The translations under genes and the position numbers were made by a program. The notes under the pieces are model-generated. The model saw only the letters and a list, made by a program, of their open reading frames with translations, was not told the DNA's origin and did not search any database. This document shows, piece by piece, positions 1 through 7,649 of a DNA stretch of 64,000 nucleotides (positions are counted from its first letter, which is position 1; each line of letters begins with the position of its first letter). Source of the DNA: Metabacillus idriensis (lineage in GTDB: Bacteria > Bacillota > Bacilli > Bacillales > Bacillaceae); contig NZ_WKKF01000011.1 in assembly GCF_009674765.1 (NCBI RefSeq), forward strand, positions 1 through 64,000, read 5' to 3'.

Positions 1-185
1 ACGCTTCTCTTCTTAAAGATGTCCAAAAAAAGGTCTGCGGGAGGAGCCTTGACAGTTTCGTTCATATCAGGAGGCTCACACGCTCCCCGCGGAAAGCAAG
101 TTCCTGGAGCTGCAAGGAACGAACAACATTTAAAATCGAAACAATAATTTTTTGCAGAAAAATATTTTCTGAACAGCCCCATTTT
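1..185 (+). repeat. Diverged copy of palindromic MITE-like intergenic element (family A, copy 1)
   Basis: Bases 69-131 carry the conserved right half of an element seen again near 48425-48620 and 59268-59455 (shared core CTCCCCGCGGAAAGCAAG, then AAGGAAC and ACAACATTT). The tail TTTTCTGAACAGCC at 168-181 matches TTTCTGGACAGCC in the second copy. The left half is badly diverged or cut by the window start. No protein is encoded. Confidence 0.7.
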
Positions 186-213
186 TACATAGAGACTTGA
201 TTTTTGATACAAT
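184..213 (+). promoter_or_regulatory. Probable SigA promoter for the 104-aa gene
   Basis: TTTACA at 184-189 and TACAAT at 208-213 are separated by 18 bp and lie 36 bp before the start codon at 249. Confidence 0.45.
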
Positions 214-248
214 AAAAATTATTTGCTTAATTGCTTGGAGGGAAAAAC

Positions 249-563
249 ATGACAGACAACATTTATTATGATTTTTGGTATTTAAAATCAGAAGAAATCA
301 ACCTTGACGGCTCTGATACAGGAGCTGCAGCTTATGAAGTCGGCATTAATGTGTTTGCTGATGAAGAATTTAATCAGCTATTGGATGATGTCCGGATCTC
401 AGGATTGGATAAAGAAGAGCTGCTGAGTTTTGACGTGTTAAATGCTGATCGCTTATTTTCAAAGCTTGAGGAAGAGGGGCTGCACAGTGTCGTCCATGAT
501 ATCAAAACAGCCGGTTTTTATTTTGTGATGGGCGAAAAAATTTCTGTCAGCCAAGGAAAATAG
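249..563 (+). CDS. Small acidic hypothetical protein (104 aa)
   Basis: I do not recognise this protein. It is a soluble, acidic 104-residue product with no signal peptide or membrane segment. A GGAGGG ribosome-binding site at 238-243 decides for the ATG at 249; an upstream TTG at 231 would place the Shine-Dalgarno sequence inside the gene. It sits alone, with its own promoter (184-213) and 12 bp before the next promoter on the same strand. No function can be inferred from context. Confidence 0.7.
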   Translation: MTDNIYYDFWYLKSEEINLDGSDTGAAAYEVGINVFADEEFNQLLDDVRISGLDKEELLSFDVLNADRLFSKLEEEGLHSVVHDIKTAGFYFVMGEKISVSQGK

Positions 564-575
564 GTAGCTCTAAAA

Positions 576-605
576 TTGACCTCGCTGCTTGCCTGAGTGT
601 ATAAT
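576..605 (+). promoter_or_regulatory. SigA promoter of the riboswitch-yybP unit
   Basis: TTGACC at 576-581 and TATAAT at 600-605, 18-bp spacer, about 25 bp before the riboswitch aptamer. This is one of the best promoter matches in the window. Confidence 0.75.
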
Positions 606-629
606 AAGAGTAACTTAAATATTTCTTCC

Positions 630-722
630 TTAAAGGGGAGTAGCTTTAACAGCAAAGTCGTCATTACGGGAATGTTCCCCGGCTTTGCTGGCAGCGATGC
701 TGTTAGCGAGACCTTTGCCGAT
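630..722 (+). promoter_or_regulatory. yybP-ykoY (Mn2+-sensing) riboswitch
   Basis: The conserved aptamer pieces are present in order: AAAGGGGAGTAGC (632-644), the CAAAGTCGTCA stem strand pairing with GGCTTTG, TGCTGTTAGCGAGACC and the closing CCTTTGCC. This matches the family named after B. subtilis yybP and ykoY, whose members bind Mn2+ and usually switch expression on at high Mn2+. It is followed by a terminator hairpin at 745-792, giving the usual transcription-attenuation layout. The downstream gene is a YybP-like lipoprotein, so this would be the eponymous arrangement. Confidence 0.88.
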
Positions 723-744
723 TATTTGGTGAAGTCTCTTTCGT

Positions 745-792
745 AAAAAGACGTTATGACCAAGTAATTGGATCTGACGTCTTTTCTTTTTT
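745..792 (+). terminator. Expression-platform terminator of the Mn2+ riboswitch
   Basis: AAAAGACGT (746-754) pairs with ACGTCTTTT (777-785); CCAA and TTGG inside the loop extend the hairpin. It ends in CTTTTCTTTTTT just before the lipoprotein ribosome-binding site. Confidence 0.8.
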
Positions 793-817
793 ATAAAAAT
801 GTACCTAAAGGAGCTGT

Positions 818-1267
818 ATGATGATGAAAATGTTTAAAGTATTGGCTGTTTTGTCATTAGTGTTTCTAAGCGGGTGTTCTTTACTTGAAGGTGTGAATTC
901 TTCCCTTCAGTATGCAAATGATACAAAGGATTATATTAATGAGGCAAGTGCATTTGCAGAAGAGCTGCCGGCACTTGCTGAAGAGGCTGTAAATAATGAG
1001 GAAGCAAGAGCTGAGCTTGCGCAGAGTTTAAATGATATGAAAGAAGAAATAAATACATTTAAAGAAACTGAAGCGCCGGAGATTGCTCTGGATGCCCATA
1101 ATCAGCTTGTCAGTTACAGCGAAACCCTTGAAAGCGGAATTGATTCTGCTTTGGAGCAAATTAAAAACGGAGATTGGAACATTCAGCTTCTTGAGGACTC
1201 TGAAATCGTCAAAACAGTATCAGAAATGAAAGGGATCTTAGATCAAATTGAACAGCTTGGATCTTAA
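818..1267 (+). CDS. yybP: YybP-like lipoprotein under Mn2+ riboswitch control
   Basis: A 149-residue exported lipoprotein: a short basic N-terminus, a hydrophobic core and a lipobox LSGC place the lipidated cysteine near residue 20. The mature part is acidic, helical and heptad-like, consistent with the DUF6376 family to which I believe B. subtilis YybP belongs. It is exposed on the outer face of the membrane; its molecular role is unknown. AAGGAG at 808-813 serves three consecutive in-frame ATGs (818, 821, 824), so the start is uncertain by two codons. The leader riboswitch predicts induction by manganese. The name rests on riboswitch context plus size and is less certain than the lipoprotein call. 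Confidence 0.72.
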   Translation: MMMKMFKVLAVLSLVFLSGCSLLEGVNSSLQYANDTKDYINEASAFAEELPALAEEAVNNEEARAELAQSLNDMKEEINTFKETEAPEIALDAHNQLVSYSETLESGIDSALEQIKNGDWNIQLLEDSEIVKTVSEMKGILDQIEQLGS

Positions 1268-1300
1268 TGAGCAAGGTAAAGAGGAAAGGAGGTTCTCAGG

Positions 1301-1915
1301 ATGAAAGGATACAAGCAATTTGCAGATAGCGTCATAATAGGAGGAAAAGGGACCCGTGCCAAGCTGCATGGCTATGACTCTTCTTTAACCTTCATCGGAG
1401 CTGGCCGGAGCGCATTTGTTTTTAAGCTTCCGAATGAGAATAAAGCGTTAAAAGTGTTCTTTCCTTCTTTTACTCATATTGCAAAGGAAGAAGCAGAAAT
1501 TTACAGAACTCTTCAGGGAATTGAGTATTACCCCAATCTTTACGAAGCGGGGGAAAACTTCTTAGTCATTGATTATATTGAAGGAAGCACCCTCTTTGAT
1601 TGTGTCAGCACGGGAATATTCATCACAGATCAGCATATTGCGGAAATTGATAAAGCCCTTATGCACGCTAAAGAAAGAGGGCTGAATCCCTCTGATATTC
1701 ACCTTCGCAATATATTCATTAATGATCGGGGCGAGATCAAAATGATTGATGTTGCCCGGTTCCGCCAAACAAAAAATTGCAGCCAATGGGACGATTTGAA
1801 AACAGCTTTTCATAAATATTATCGAAAGACCTACTTCCCTAAAAAAATACCTGCTGCCATGATGAATTTTATTGCAGCCCTGTACAAGAAAAAGCTGATT
1901 CCATTACCATCATAA
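1301..1915 (+). CDS. Small protein-kinase-like protein (YrzF/RIO-like)
   Basis: A 204-residue minimal kinase fold. Visible motifs are a glycine-rich loop GAGRSAFVFKL (about residues 33-43), an ALKVF strand with the expected ATP-binding lysine, a catalytic-loop-like SDIHLRNIF (about 131-139, Asp and Asn kept, the preceding His absent) and MIDVARF in the position of the DFG/DxG metal-binding motif. It resembles short B. subtilis kinases such as YrzF and lipopolysaccharide-kinase-type folds. The substrate is unknown. The start has a strong AAAGGAGG at 1285-1292. It follows the lipoprotein by 33 bp and probably shares its transcript, ending at the terminator at 1915-1958. Confidence 0.72.
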   Translation: MKGYKQFADSVIIGGKGTRAKLHGYDSSLTFIGAGRSAFVFKLPNENKALKVFFPSFTHIAKEEAEIYRTLQGIEYYPNLYEAGENFLVIDYIEGSTLFDCVSTGIFITDQHIAEIDKALMHAKERGLNPSDIHLRNIFINDRGEIKMIDVARFRQTKNCSQWDDLKTAFHKYYRKTYFPKKIPAAMMNFIAALYKKKLIPLPS

Positions 1916-1958
1916 AAAACGAGAGATTTCTGGTAAAAGAGATCTCTCGTTTTTTTTG
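1915..1958 (+). terminator. Intrinsic terminator after the kinase-like gene
   Basis: AACGAGAGAT pairs with ATCTCTCGTT and is followed by eight T residues. Confidence 0.85.
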
Positions 1959-1965
1959 TTGTTTA

Positions 1966-2165
1966 GGAAATTATAAAATGTTGTGGATAATTAAATAATG
2001 TTATCTGCGGCAAGCGGAAGCGACTAGATCCTCGGTCAGAACGAATCCGAGAGAAAAGTCGGGACCCGGACTTTTCTCTCAGGTACTTATCTGCCTGCCT
2101 GCGCGGGCCTTGGCGCTTGCGCTTTTGTTCTGAAATAAGAAAGTACGGGCGCATACGCTTTTCTT
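1966..2165. repeat. 3'-gene-end repeat (family B, copy 1)
   Basis: Contains the family signatures CAGAACGRATCCG, TTATCTGYCTGCCTGCGC and GGCGCTTGCGCTTTT also present at 15748-15903, plus a second short unit ATAAGAAAGTA...CGCTTTTCTT at 2136-2165. It abuts the 3' end of the minus-strand TetR gene. It has strong internal pairing (GAGAGAAAAGTCGGG with CCGGACTTTTCTCTC at about 2049-2080). Confidence 0.7.
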
Positions 2166-2167
2166 GC

Positions 2168-3019
2168 CTATAATAGTTTAATTTGATAATAAGCAGCAAT
2201 GCTCTGCTGCAGCTCTGCTAAAGCAGAGTCCTGATTTAAGTTCGCAAGCATCCCCTTTATGACAGGGATACGCGGTGAATCTTCCTTCATTTCTGCTTCA
2301 ATTACCTCAAGTGTGACTTGAAGATCTCCTGATAGCTGATGTTTGATGTGTTCAATTTTCGCTAATATTTCATCATGGCTTATTCCTGAACATATAGAGA
2401 AGATGTTTTTCTCGCCTTCACCTGAAAGGATTGGTTTTTCTTGCGAGCTTTTCAGTCCTGCAGCAATATCATCCACCCTGTTTAAAAGAAAAGCAGCAAG
2501 TTCATCAAAATCCAATTCCGCTTTTTCAAAGATAATGAATTTTAAATAAGAATGAATCATCCCCTGAAGGATCATGCTTACATCCCAGATATATTCTTTA
2601 ATTGCATCGCCGTAAATAGATAGAAGCGCATTTTTAACAAAAAGATTGGAATCTGCATTCATTTTTTGAATGAAAGCTGCCATTGAAGGATTATTGGGTA
2701 TGGCGTTTTCTCTCATTTGCATAATAATGAAATCTTTATGTTTATTAATCTCACTCAGCTGGCAGGAAAGCTGAGCGATTAAAAGGGCCCGAGGTTCCAG
2801 ATCCTTCTCTTTCACAGCCTCCATTTTTGAATGGATCAGCTCAAAATGATATTTGAATGTTTCAAGCAGCAGAGCTTCCTTCGATTTAAAATAAAGGTAA
2901 AATGACCCTTTAGAAATTTCGCATTCGTTCGCAATATCCTGTATGGATGTCGAAGTAACCCCTTTTTTAGCGAAAAGGCTCATAGCCGCTTCGATGATCC
3001 GCTTTTCTTTTTCCTTCAT
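2168..3019 (-). CDS. TetR/AcrR-family repressor, YerO-like
   Basis: A 283-residue regulator with a TetR helix-turn-helix at residues 3-50 (TSIQDIANECEISKGSFYLY, followed by FKSKEALL) and a long ligand-binding C-terminal half. It is divergently transcribed from the RND exporter at 3239, the same arrangement as yerO next to yerP/swrC in B. subtilis, so it most likely represses that exporter and responds to its substrates. AAGGAGA 9 bp before the ATG supports the start. A perfect 10-bp inverted repeat in the divergent promoter region (3171-3207) is its probable operator. The stop codon directly abuts a family B repeat. Confidence 0.85.
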   Translation of the reverse strand: MKEKEKRIIEAAMSLFAKKGVTSTSIQDIANECEISKGSFYLYFKSKEALLLETFKYHFELIHSKMEAVKEKDLEPRALLIAQLSCQLSEINKHKDFIIMQMRENAIPNNPSMAAFIQKMNADSNLFVKNALLSIYGDAIKEYIWDVSMILQGMIHSYLKFIIFEKAELDFDELAAFLLNRVDDIAAGLKSSQEKPILSGEGEKNIFSICSGISHDEILAKIEHIKHQLSGDLQVTLEVIEAEMKEDSPRIPVIKGMLANLNQDSALAELQQSIAAYYQIKLL

Positions 3020-3170
3020 CGTGTAATCTCCTTATTTAACAGTAAAGATTGAGTATAAACATACATGGGTTATAACTTGGGCGTAACGTTCTTAATTGAA
3101 TGTTTCTGACTGAATGTTCACATTTACAAAGAATTCATGTTCAAATGGTTATTTATAATTGACTGTAAAC

Positions 3171-3207
3171 GACTGGTCATTTATATTATTAATTATTATG
3201 ACCAGTC
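3171..3207. promoter_or_regulatory. Candidate TetR operator in the divergent intergenic region
   Basis: GACTGGTCAT at 3171-3180 is repeated perfectly inverted as ATGACCAGTC at 3198-3207. The right arm extends into TGACCAGTCAGTCA (3199-3212), itself a near-palindrome of the type bound by TetR-family dimers. The site lies between the TetR gene and the exporter start. Confidence 0.65.
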
Positions 3208-3238
3208 AGTCAATAAATATAAATTACCGGAGGACAAC

Positions 3239-6200
3239 ATGAATCAAATCATTAATTTTGTTTTGAAAAACAAATTTGCAGTTTGGCTTCTTACTATTAT
3301 TGTGACCGTTGCAGGACTTTACTCAGGTTTGAATATGAAGCTTGAGACCATTCCGAACATCACAACACCAATCGTAACAGTCACAACTGTCTATCCTGGT
3401 GCTACACCGGAAGAAGTAGCAGAAAAAGTTACAGAGCCGATTGAACAGGCAGTTCAAAATTTAAATGGAGTGAACGTTGTCAGCTCAACATCCTTCCAAA
3501 ATGCCTCATCCATTCAGATTGAATATGAATTCGAAAAAGATATGGATAAAGCAGTGGAAGAAGTAAAAAGCACTGTTTCAGATCTCTCATTGCCAGATGG
3601 AGTAAATGATTCAGATATTTCAAGGCTCAGCATCAATGCTTTTCCAATTCTGGCTTTAAGTATATCAGATGATGAACAATCACTAAGTGATTTGACTGCG
3701 CTTGCCGAAGATGAAATTGTACCGGCAATAAAAGGACTGGAAGGTGTTTCTTCTGTTCAGGTTTCAGGCCAGCAAGTTGAAGAAGTGCAGTTTTCTTTTA
3801 AAGAAGAGAAGCTTGAGGAATACGGCTTAGATGAAGAAACCGTTCAAAATATGATTAAAGGCTCCGATGTTCGTTTTCCTCTTGGATTATATACGTTCGG
3901 GGATAAAGAACAATCTGTTATTGTAGATGGAAACATCCTGACAATGGAAGATTTAAAGAATATGGAGATTCCAATTACGCCGGCCGGAGGTGCTTCTGGA
4001 CAAGGCCAAAGCGGTATGGCGGGACAGACTGCTCCGGAATCAGAGCAGAATCCAGCAGGATCAGCCGAGACTAAAGGACAGGCACCAGGATCAGCTCAAG
4101 CGCCAGCAGCCGGACAGACACCGCCTGCTGCGCAGGACATAGAGCTTCCGACTGTAAAGCTGTCAGAGCTTGCTGATATTAAAACAGTAGGTGAAGCAGA
4201 ATCGATTTCCAGAACAAACGGTGAAGAAGCAATCGGCCTACAAATCGTTAAATCAGCAGATGCAAATACAGTTGATGTTGCAAATGCTGTAAAAGAAGAG
4301 CTTGATGGTTTTGAAAAAGAGTATGATAACCTTAAGATCCTCTCTACGCTCGATCAGGCTGAACCAATTGAAGAATCCGTCAGCACGATGCTGAGCAAAG
4401 CATTATTTGGCGCTGTTTTCGCGATTATCATTATTCTCTTATTCTTAAGAGATATCAAATCAACCTTGATTTCAGTAGTTTCCATTCCATTATCTTTATT
4501 AATAGCTGTTCTTTTATTAAAGCAAATGGACATTACGCTTAATATTATGACACTCGGTGCCATGACGGTTGCCATTGGCCGTGTGGTTGATGATTCAATC
4601 GTTGTCATTGAAAATATTTACCGGAGAATGTCGCTGCAGGGCGAGAAGTTAAAAGGAATGAGCTTAGTACGGGAAGCTACAAAGGAAATGTTTGTTCCGA
4701 TTATGTCTTCAACAATTGTAACAATTGCTGTCTTCCTGCCGCTGGCTCTTGTTAATGGCGTTATCGGAGAATTATTCCTTCCATTCGCATTAACAATTGT
4801 TTTTGCCTTGCTTGCTTCATTAGTTGTTGCCGTTACAATTGTGCCAATGCTCGCACATAGCCTGTTCAAAAAAGGCCTATACGGCGAAACGGCTAAAAAG
4901 CATGAAGAACACAAACCAGGGAAAATGACTGGTGCATACAGAAGCATCTTAAATTGGTCACTGAACCATAAATGGATTACATCAGGCCTTGCAGTCCTGA
5001 TGCTTGTCGGCAGCTTATTCCTTGTTCCGGTTATCGGCGTCAGCTTCTTGCCGTCAGAAGAACAGAAGCTTGTCTATGCAACTTACAAGCCTGCACCTGG
5101 TGAAACGAAAGATCAAGTTGAAGAAGTGGTTACAAAAGCAGAAAAACTGTTAATGGACCGTAAAGATGTATCGTTAGTGCAGTTCTCTTTAGGAAGCGAA
5201 AACCCTATGAGCCCAGGCGACTCAAACAGTGCCGTTTTCTTTATCGAGTATGAAGATGATACAGAGAATTTTGATAAGGAAAAAGAGAAAGTGATTGAAG
5301 ATCTTCAAGCTGAGACCGCTCAGGGCGAATGGGCTGCACAGGACTTCACTCAGAGCGCTGGCAGCAACGAAGTTCAATTCTTTGTTTATGGAAATCAAAT
5401 AGAAGATATTGAGCCGACTGTCGGAGAAATTGAAAAAATCATGAATGACAATGGAAGCTTTAAAAACGTAAGCTCAAGCCTTGCTGAGTCCTACGATGAA
5501 TATACCCTTGTTGCGAATCAGGAAGAACTGAGCAAACTCGGTTTAACCGCAGGCCAAATCGGCATGGAGCTTAGTCCGCAAAGAGAGCGTCCAGTTCTCA
5601 CTCAAGTTGAAAAAGACGGAGAAGAACTAAACGTCTATCTTCAAACAGAGAAAGAAACGTATGAAAATGTAGAAGATTTAACCGAAAAAACAATCACTTC
5701 ACCGCTTGGCAAAGAAGTGAAAATCGGTGATGTCGTAACAGTTGAAGAAGGAAAAACTTCAGATACCGTAACACGTCGTGACGGCCGCATTTACGTACAG
5801 GTTTCCGGAGAATTGACAACCGATGATGTTGCGAAAGCATCTGCGGAAGTTCAAAAGAAAGTGGATAGTCTAGACTTACCGTCAGGTGTTGACATTGATA
5901 CAGGCGGAGTAACAGAAGACATTCAGGAATCCTTTACACAGCTTGGCCTTGCTATGCTTGCTGCTATAGCCATTGTTTACCTTGTTCTAGTGATAACATT
6001 CGGCGGCGGACTTGCACCTTTTGCGATTTTGTTCTCTCTTCCGTTTACCGTGATCGGTGCATTGGTCGGATTATTGATTGCAGGTGAAACCATCAGTATT
6101 AACGCAATGATTGGTGCATTAATGCTGATCGGTATCGTTGTAACAAACGCGATTGTCCTGATTGACCGCGTTATTCACAAAGAGCGTGAAGGCCTGTCTA

Positions 6201-6457
6201 CTAGAGACGCACTTCTTGAAGCAGGAACAACACGTCTTCGTCCAATCCTGATGACAGCAATCGCTACTATTGGAGCGCTCATCCCGCTTGCAATCGGAAT
6301 CGAAGGCGGCAGCGGCATCATTTCAAAAGGACTTGGAGTCACAGTAATCGGCGGGTTAACGAGCTCGACGCTGCTGACACTTCTGATTGTTCCAATTGTT
6401 TATGAAATGATGAGCAAATTCAGACGGAAAAAAACGAGAGCAGTTGAGGAAGAATAA
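3239..6457 (+). CDS. swrC: RND-family exporter, SwrC/YerP-like
   Basis: A 1072-residue AcrB/MMPL-type proton-driven exporter of the inner membrane, with the family's duplicated architecture: a TM helix near the N-terminus, a large extracytoplasmic loop, five to six TM helices (about residues 385-545), a second TM near 590, a second large loop, and a final TM bundle (about 900-1050). TVYPGATPEEVAEKVTEPIE is the typical porter-domain signature and AIGRVVDDSIVVIENIYRR the TM4 region carrying the proton-relay aspartates. GGAGG at 3229-3233 fixes the start at 3239. Family members export surfactin and other amphiphiles in B. subtilis. Oddity: a Gly/Gln/Pro/Ala-rich insertion of about 50 residues (about residues 250-302) in the first periplasmic-type loop. 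Confidence 0.9.
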   Translation: MNQIINFVLKNKFAVWLLTIIVTVAGLYSGLNMKLETIPNITTPIVTVTTVYPGATPEEVAEKVTEPIEQAVQNLNGVNVVSSTSFQNASSIQIEYEFEKDMDKAVEEVKSTVSDLSLPDGVNDSDISRLSINAFPILALSISDDEQSLSDLTALAEDEIVPAIKGLEGVSSVQVSGQQVEEVQFSFKEEKLEEYGLDEETVQNMIKGSDVRFPLGLYTFGDKEQSVIVDGNILTMEDLKNMEIPITPAGGASGQGQSGMAGQTAPESEQNPAGSAETKGQAPGSAQAPAAGQTPPAAQDIELPTVKLSELADIKTVGEAESISRTNGEEAIGLQIVKSADANTVDVANAVKEELDGFEKEYDNLKILSTLDQAEPIEESVSTMLSKALFGAVFAIIIILLFLRDIKSTLISVVSIPLSLLIAVLLLKQMDITLNIMTLGAMTVAIGRVVDDSIVVIENIYRRMSLQGEKLKGMSLVREATKEMFVPIMSSTIVTIAVFLPLALVNGVIGELFLPFALTIVFALLASLVVAVTIVPMLAHSLFKKGLYGETAKKHEEHKPGKMTGAYRSILNWSLNHKWITSGLAVLMLVGSLFLVPVIGVSFLPSEEQKLVYATYKPAPGETKDQVEEVVTKAEKLLMDRKDVSLVQFSLGSENPMSPGDSNSAVFFIEYEDDTENFDKEKEKVIEDLQAETAQGEWAAQDFTQSAGSNEVQFFVYGNQIEDIEPTVGEIEKIMNDNGSFKNVSSSLAESYDEYTLVANQEELSKLGLTAGQIGMELSPQRERPVLTQVEKDGEELNVYLQTEKETYENVEDLTEKTITSPLGKEVKIGDVVTVEEGKTSDTVTRRDGRIYVQVSGELTTDDVAKASAEVQKKVDSLDLPSGVDIDTGGVTEDIQESFTQLGLAMLAAIAIVYLVLVITFGGGLAPFAILFSLPFTVIGALVGLLIAGETISINAMIGALMLIGIVVTNAIVLIDRVIHKEREGLSTRDALLEAGTTRLRPILMTAIATIGALIPLAIGIEGGSGIISKGLGVTVIGGLTSSTLLTLLIVPIVYEMMSKFRRKKTRAVEEE

Positions 6458-6465
6458 GGCTCATT

Positions 6466-6498
6466 GAAAAAGCACCCTGAGTGGTGCTTTTTCATTTG
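6466..6498 (+). terminator. Terminator of the RND exporter gene
   Basis: An 11-bp perfect stem, GAAAAAGCACC (6466-6476) with GGTGCTTTTTC (6483-6493), and a 6-nt loop. Confidence 0.85.
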
Positions 6499-6822
6499 GC
6501 TTTTCAGATAAGAAATATAGCTGATGATGATTGACTTCGGCTAAAAAATGGAAAGTCCAGTTTTTCAATAAGATAAATGGCTAAATAAACATAAAAATAG
6601 ATCCCGCTAATAAAACTTTCTCTGTGGCCGTCGAAGAAAAGCAGATTATCTGAAAGGACTCCGCTGATCAAAAATCATTATAAAGCTGATTTCTGGGTCT
6701 AATCTGGGGGCCAAAATTCTATAACCAACCCCAAATTGAATAATATGCAGGCTGTTAGAATAAACTCAGTTAATTCGGAGTAAGAGCTCGACAAAATACA
6801 CATATAAACAGCGGTTGCCGAA
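6499..6822. other. Intergenic stretch with no recognised gene
   Basis: About 320 bp between the exporter terminator and the next promoter. I find no coding frame with a ribosome-binding site and no recognisable RNA motif. Confidence 0.5.
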
Positions 6823-6831
6823 TGGTATAAT
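6823..6831 (+). promoter_or_regulatory. Extended -10 promoter for the MgtC-like gene
   Basis: TGGTATAAT is a perfect extended -10 element (TGN then TATAAT at 6826-6831). There is no good -35, as is usual for this promoter class. The leader is about 40 nt, too short for an M-box riboswitch. Confidence 0.5.
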
Positions 6832-6879
6832 GATTGAAATAAAATGAGCAGACTATAGACAAAGAAAAGGGTGAGGATC

Positions 6880-7575
6880 TTGGAGGATATTATTGTTCAT
6901 CAGCATACAATTATCAAATTGTTTTTATCCCTGCTGGTTGGAATTATTATCGGACTTGAGCGGGAAATTAAGAAAAAGCCGCTCGGATTGAAAACCACGA
7001 TTATCATTGCGGTAAGCTCCTGTCTGTTAACCGTGATTTCAATTGAAGCAGCTTATACATTTTCAAATGATTATAATCGTCCGATGGATCCGCTCAGACT
7101 TGCAGCGCAAATCGTTTCAGGCGTCGGATTTTTGGGAGCGGGAGCGATTCTCCGCAGAAGCAATGATGTCATAAGCGGGCTTACAACTGCTGCGATGATT
7201 TGGGGAGCTGCGGGACTTGGAATTGCTATTGGAGCCGGATTTTATCAGGAAGCACTCATAGCCCTTATTTTCATGATAGGATCAATTGAAATCATTGCTC
7301 CGTTAGTTAAAAAGCTTGGACCTAAGACGCTCAGACTTAAAGAATTGAAGGTAAAGCTCACTGTTCCTGTTAATGTGAATATATCGGATATCCTTCATGT
7401 GCTCCGCAAAAAAGATATGAAAATAAAATGGGTAAAGATTAAAGACATTACCGATCGTGAATTAAGAACGGTAGACTTGCTCCTGCTGATAAAAAATGAC
7501 CGCTATACTTCAGACGTATATGAGGACATAAAAGAAGTACAAGGCATAGAGTCGGTTGAGGTTGAACTCATATAA
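6880..7575 (+). CDS. MgtC/SapB-family membrane protein
   Basis: About 231 residues. The N-terminal two thirds hold four to five TM helices with the family signatures GLEREIKKKPLGLKT (about residues 23-37) and SGVGFLGAGAI, followed by a cytoplasmic ACT-like C-terminal domain. MgtC proteins of pathogens modulate F-type ATPase and growth at low Mg2+; B. subtilis SapB is the local relative. The role here is unproven. The start is ambiguous: TTG at 6880 has GGTGA 5 bp upstream and gives MEDIIVHQH; a GTG at 6871 is also in frame but has poor spacing. Confidence 0.85.
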   Translation: MEDIIVHQHTIIKLFLSLLVGIIIGLEREIKKKPLGLKTTIIIAVSSCLLTVISIEAAYTFSNDYNRPMDPLRLAAQIVSGVGFLGAGAILRRSNDVISGLTTAAMIWGAAGLGIAIGAGFYQEALIALIFMIGSIEIIAPLVKKLGPKTLRLKELKVKLTVPVNVNISDILHVLRKKDMKIKWVKIKDITDRELRTVDLLLLIKNDRYTSDVYEDIKEVQGIESVEVELI

Positions 7576-7649
7576 GCAAGCGTCAGTGAAGACGTTTGCT
7601 TATACATATGGTATTGTAATAGCAAACAAGGTATATAGGAGGAACAAAA

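Noticed and set aside
1963-2199. 78-codon minus-strand frame overlapping the TetR 3' end
   Set aside because: It lies in repeat DNA and is Arg/Ser-rich; no ribosome-binding site.
6832-6880. M-box Mg2+ riboswitch before the MgtC-like gene
   Set aside because: The leader after the extended -10 is only about 40 nt, far too short for an M-box, and no conserved pieces are seen.
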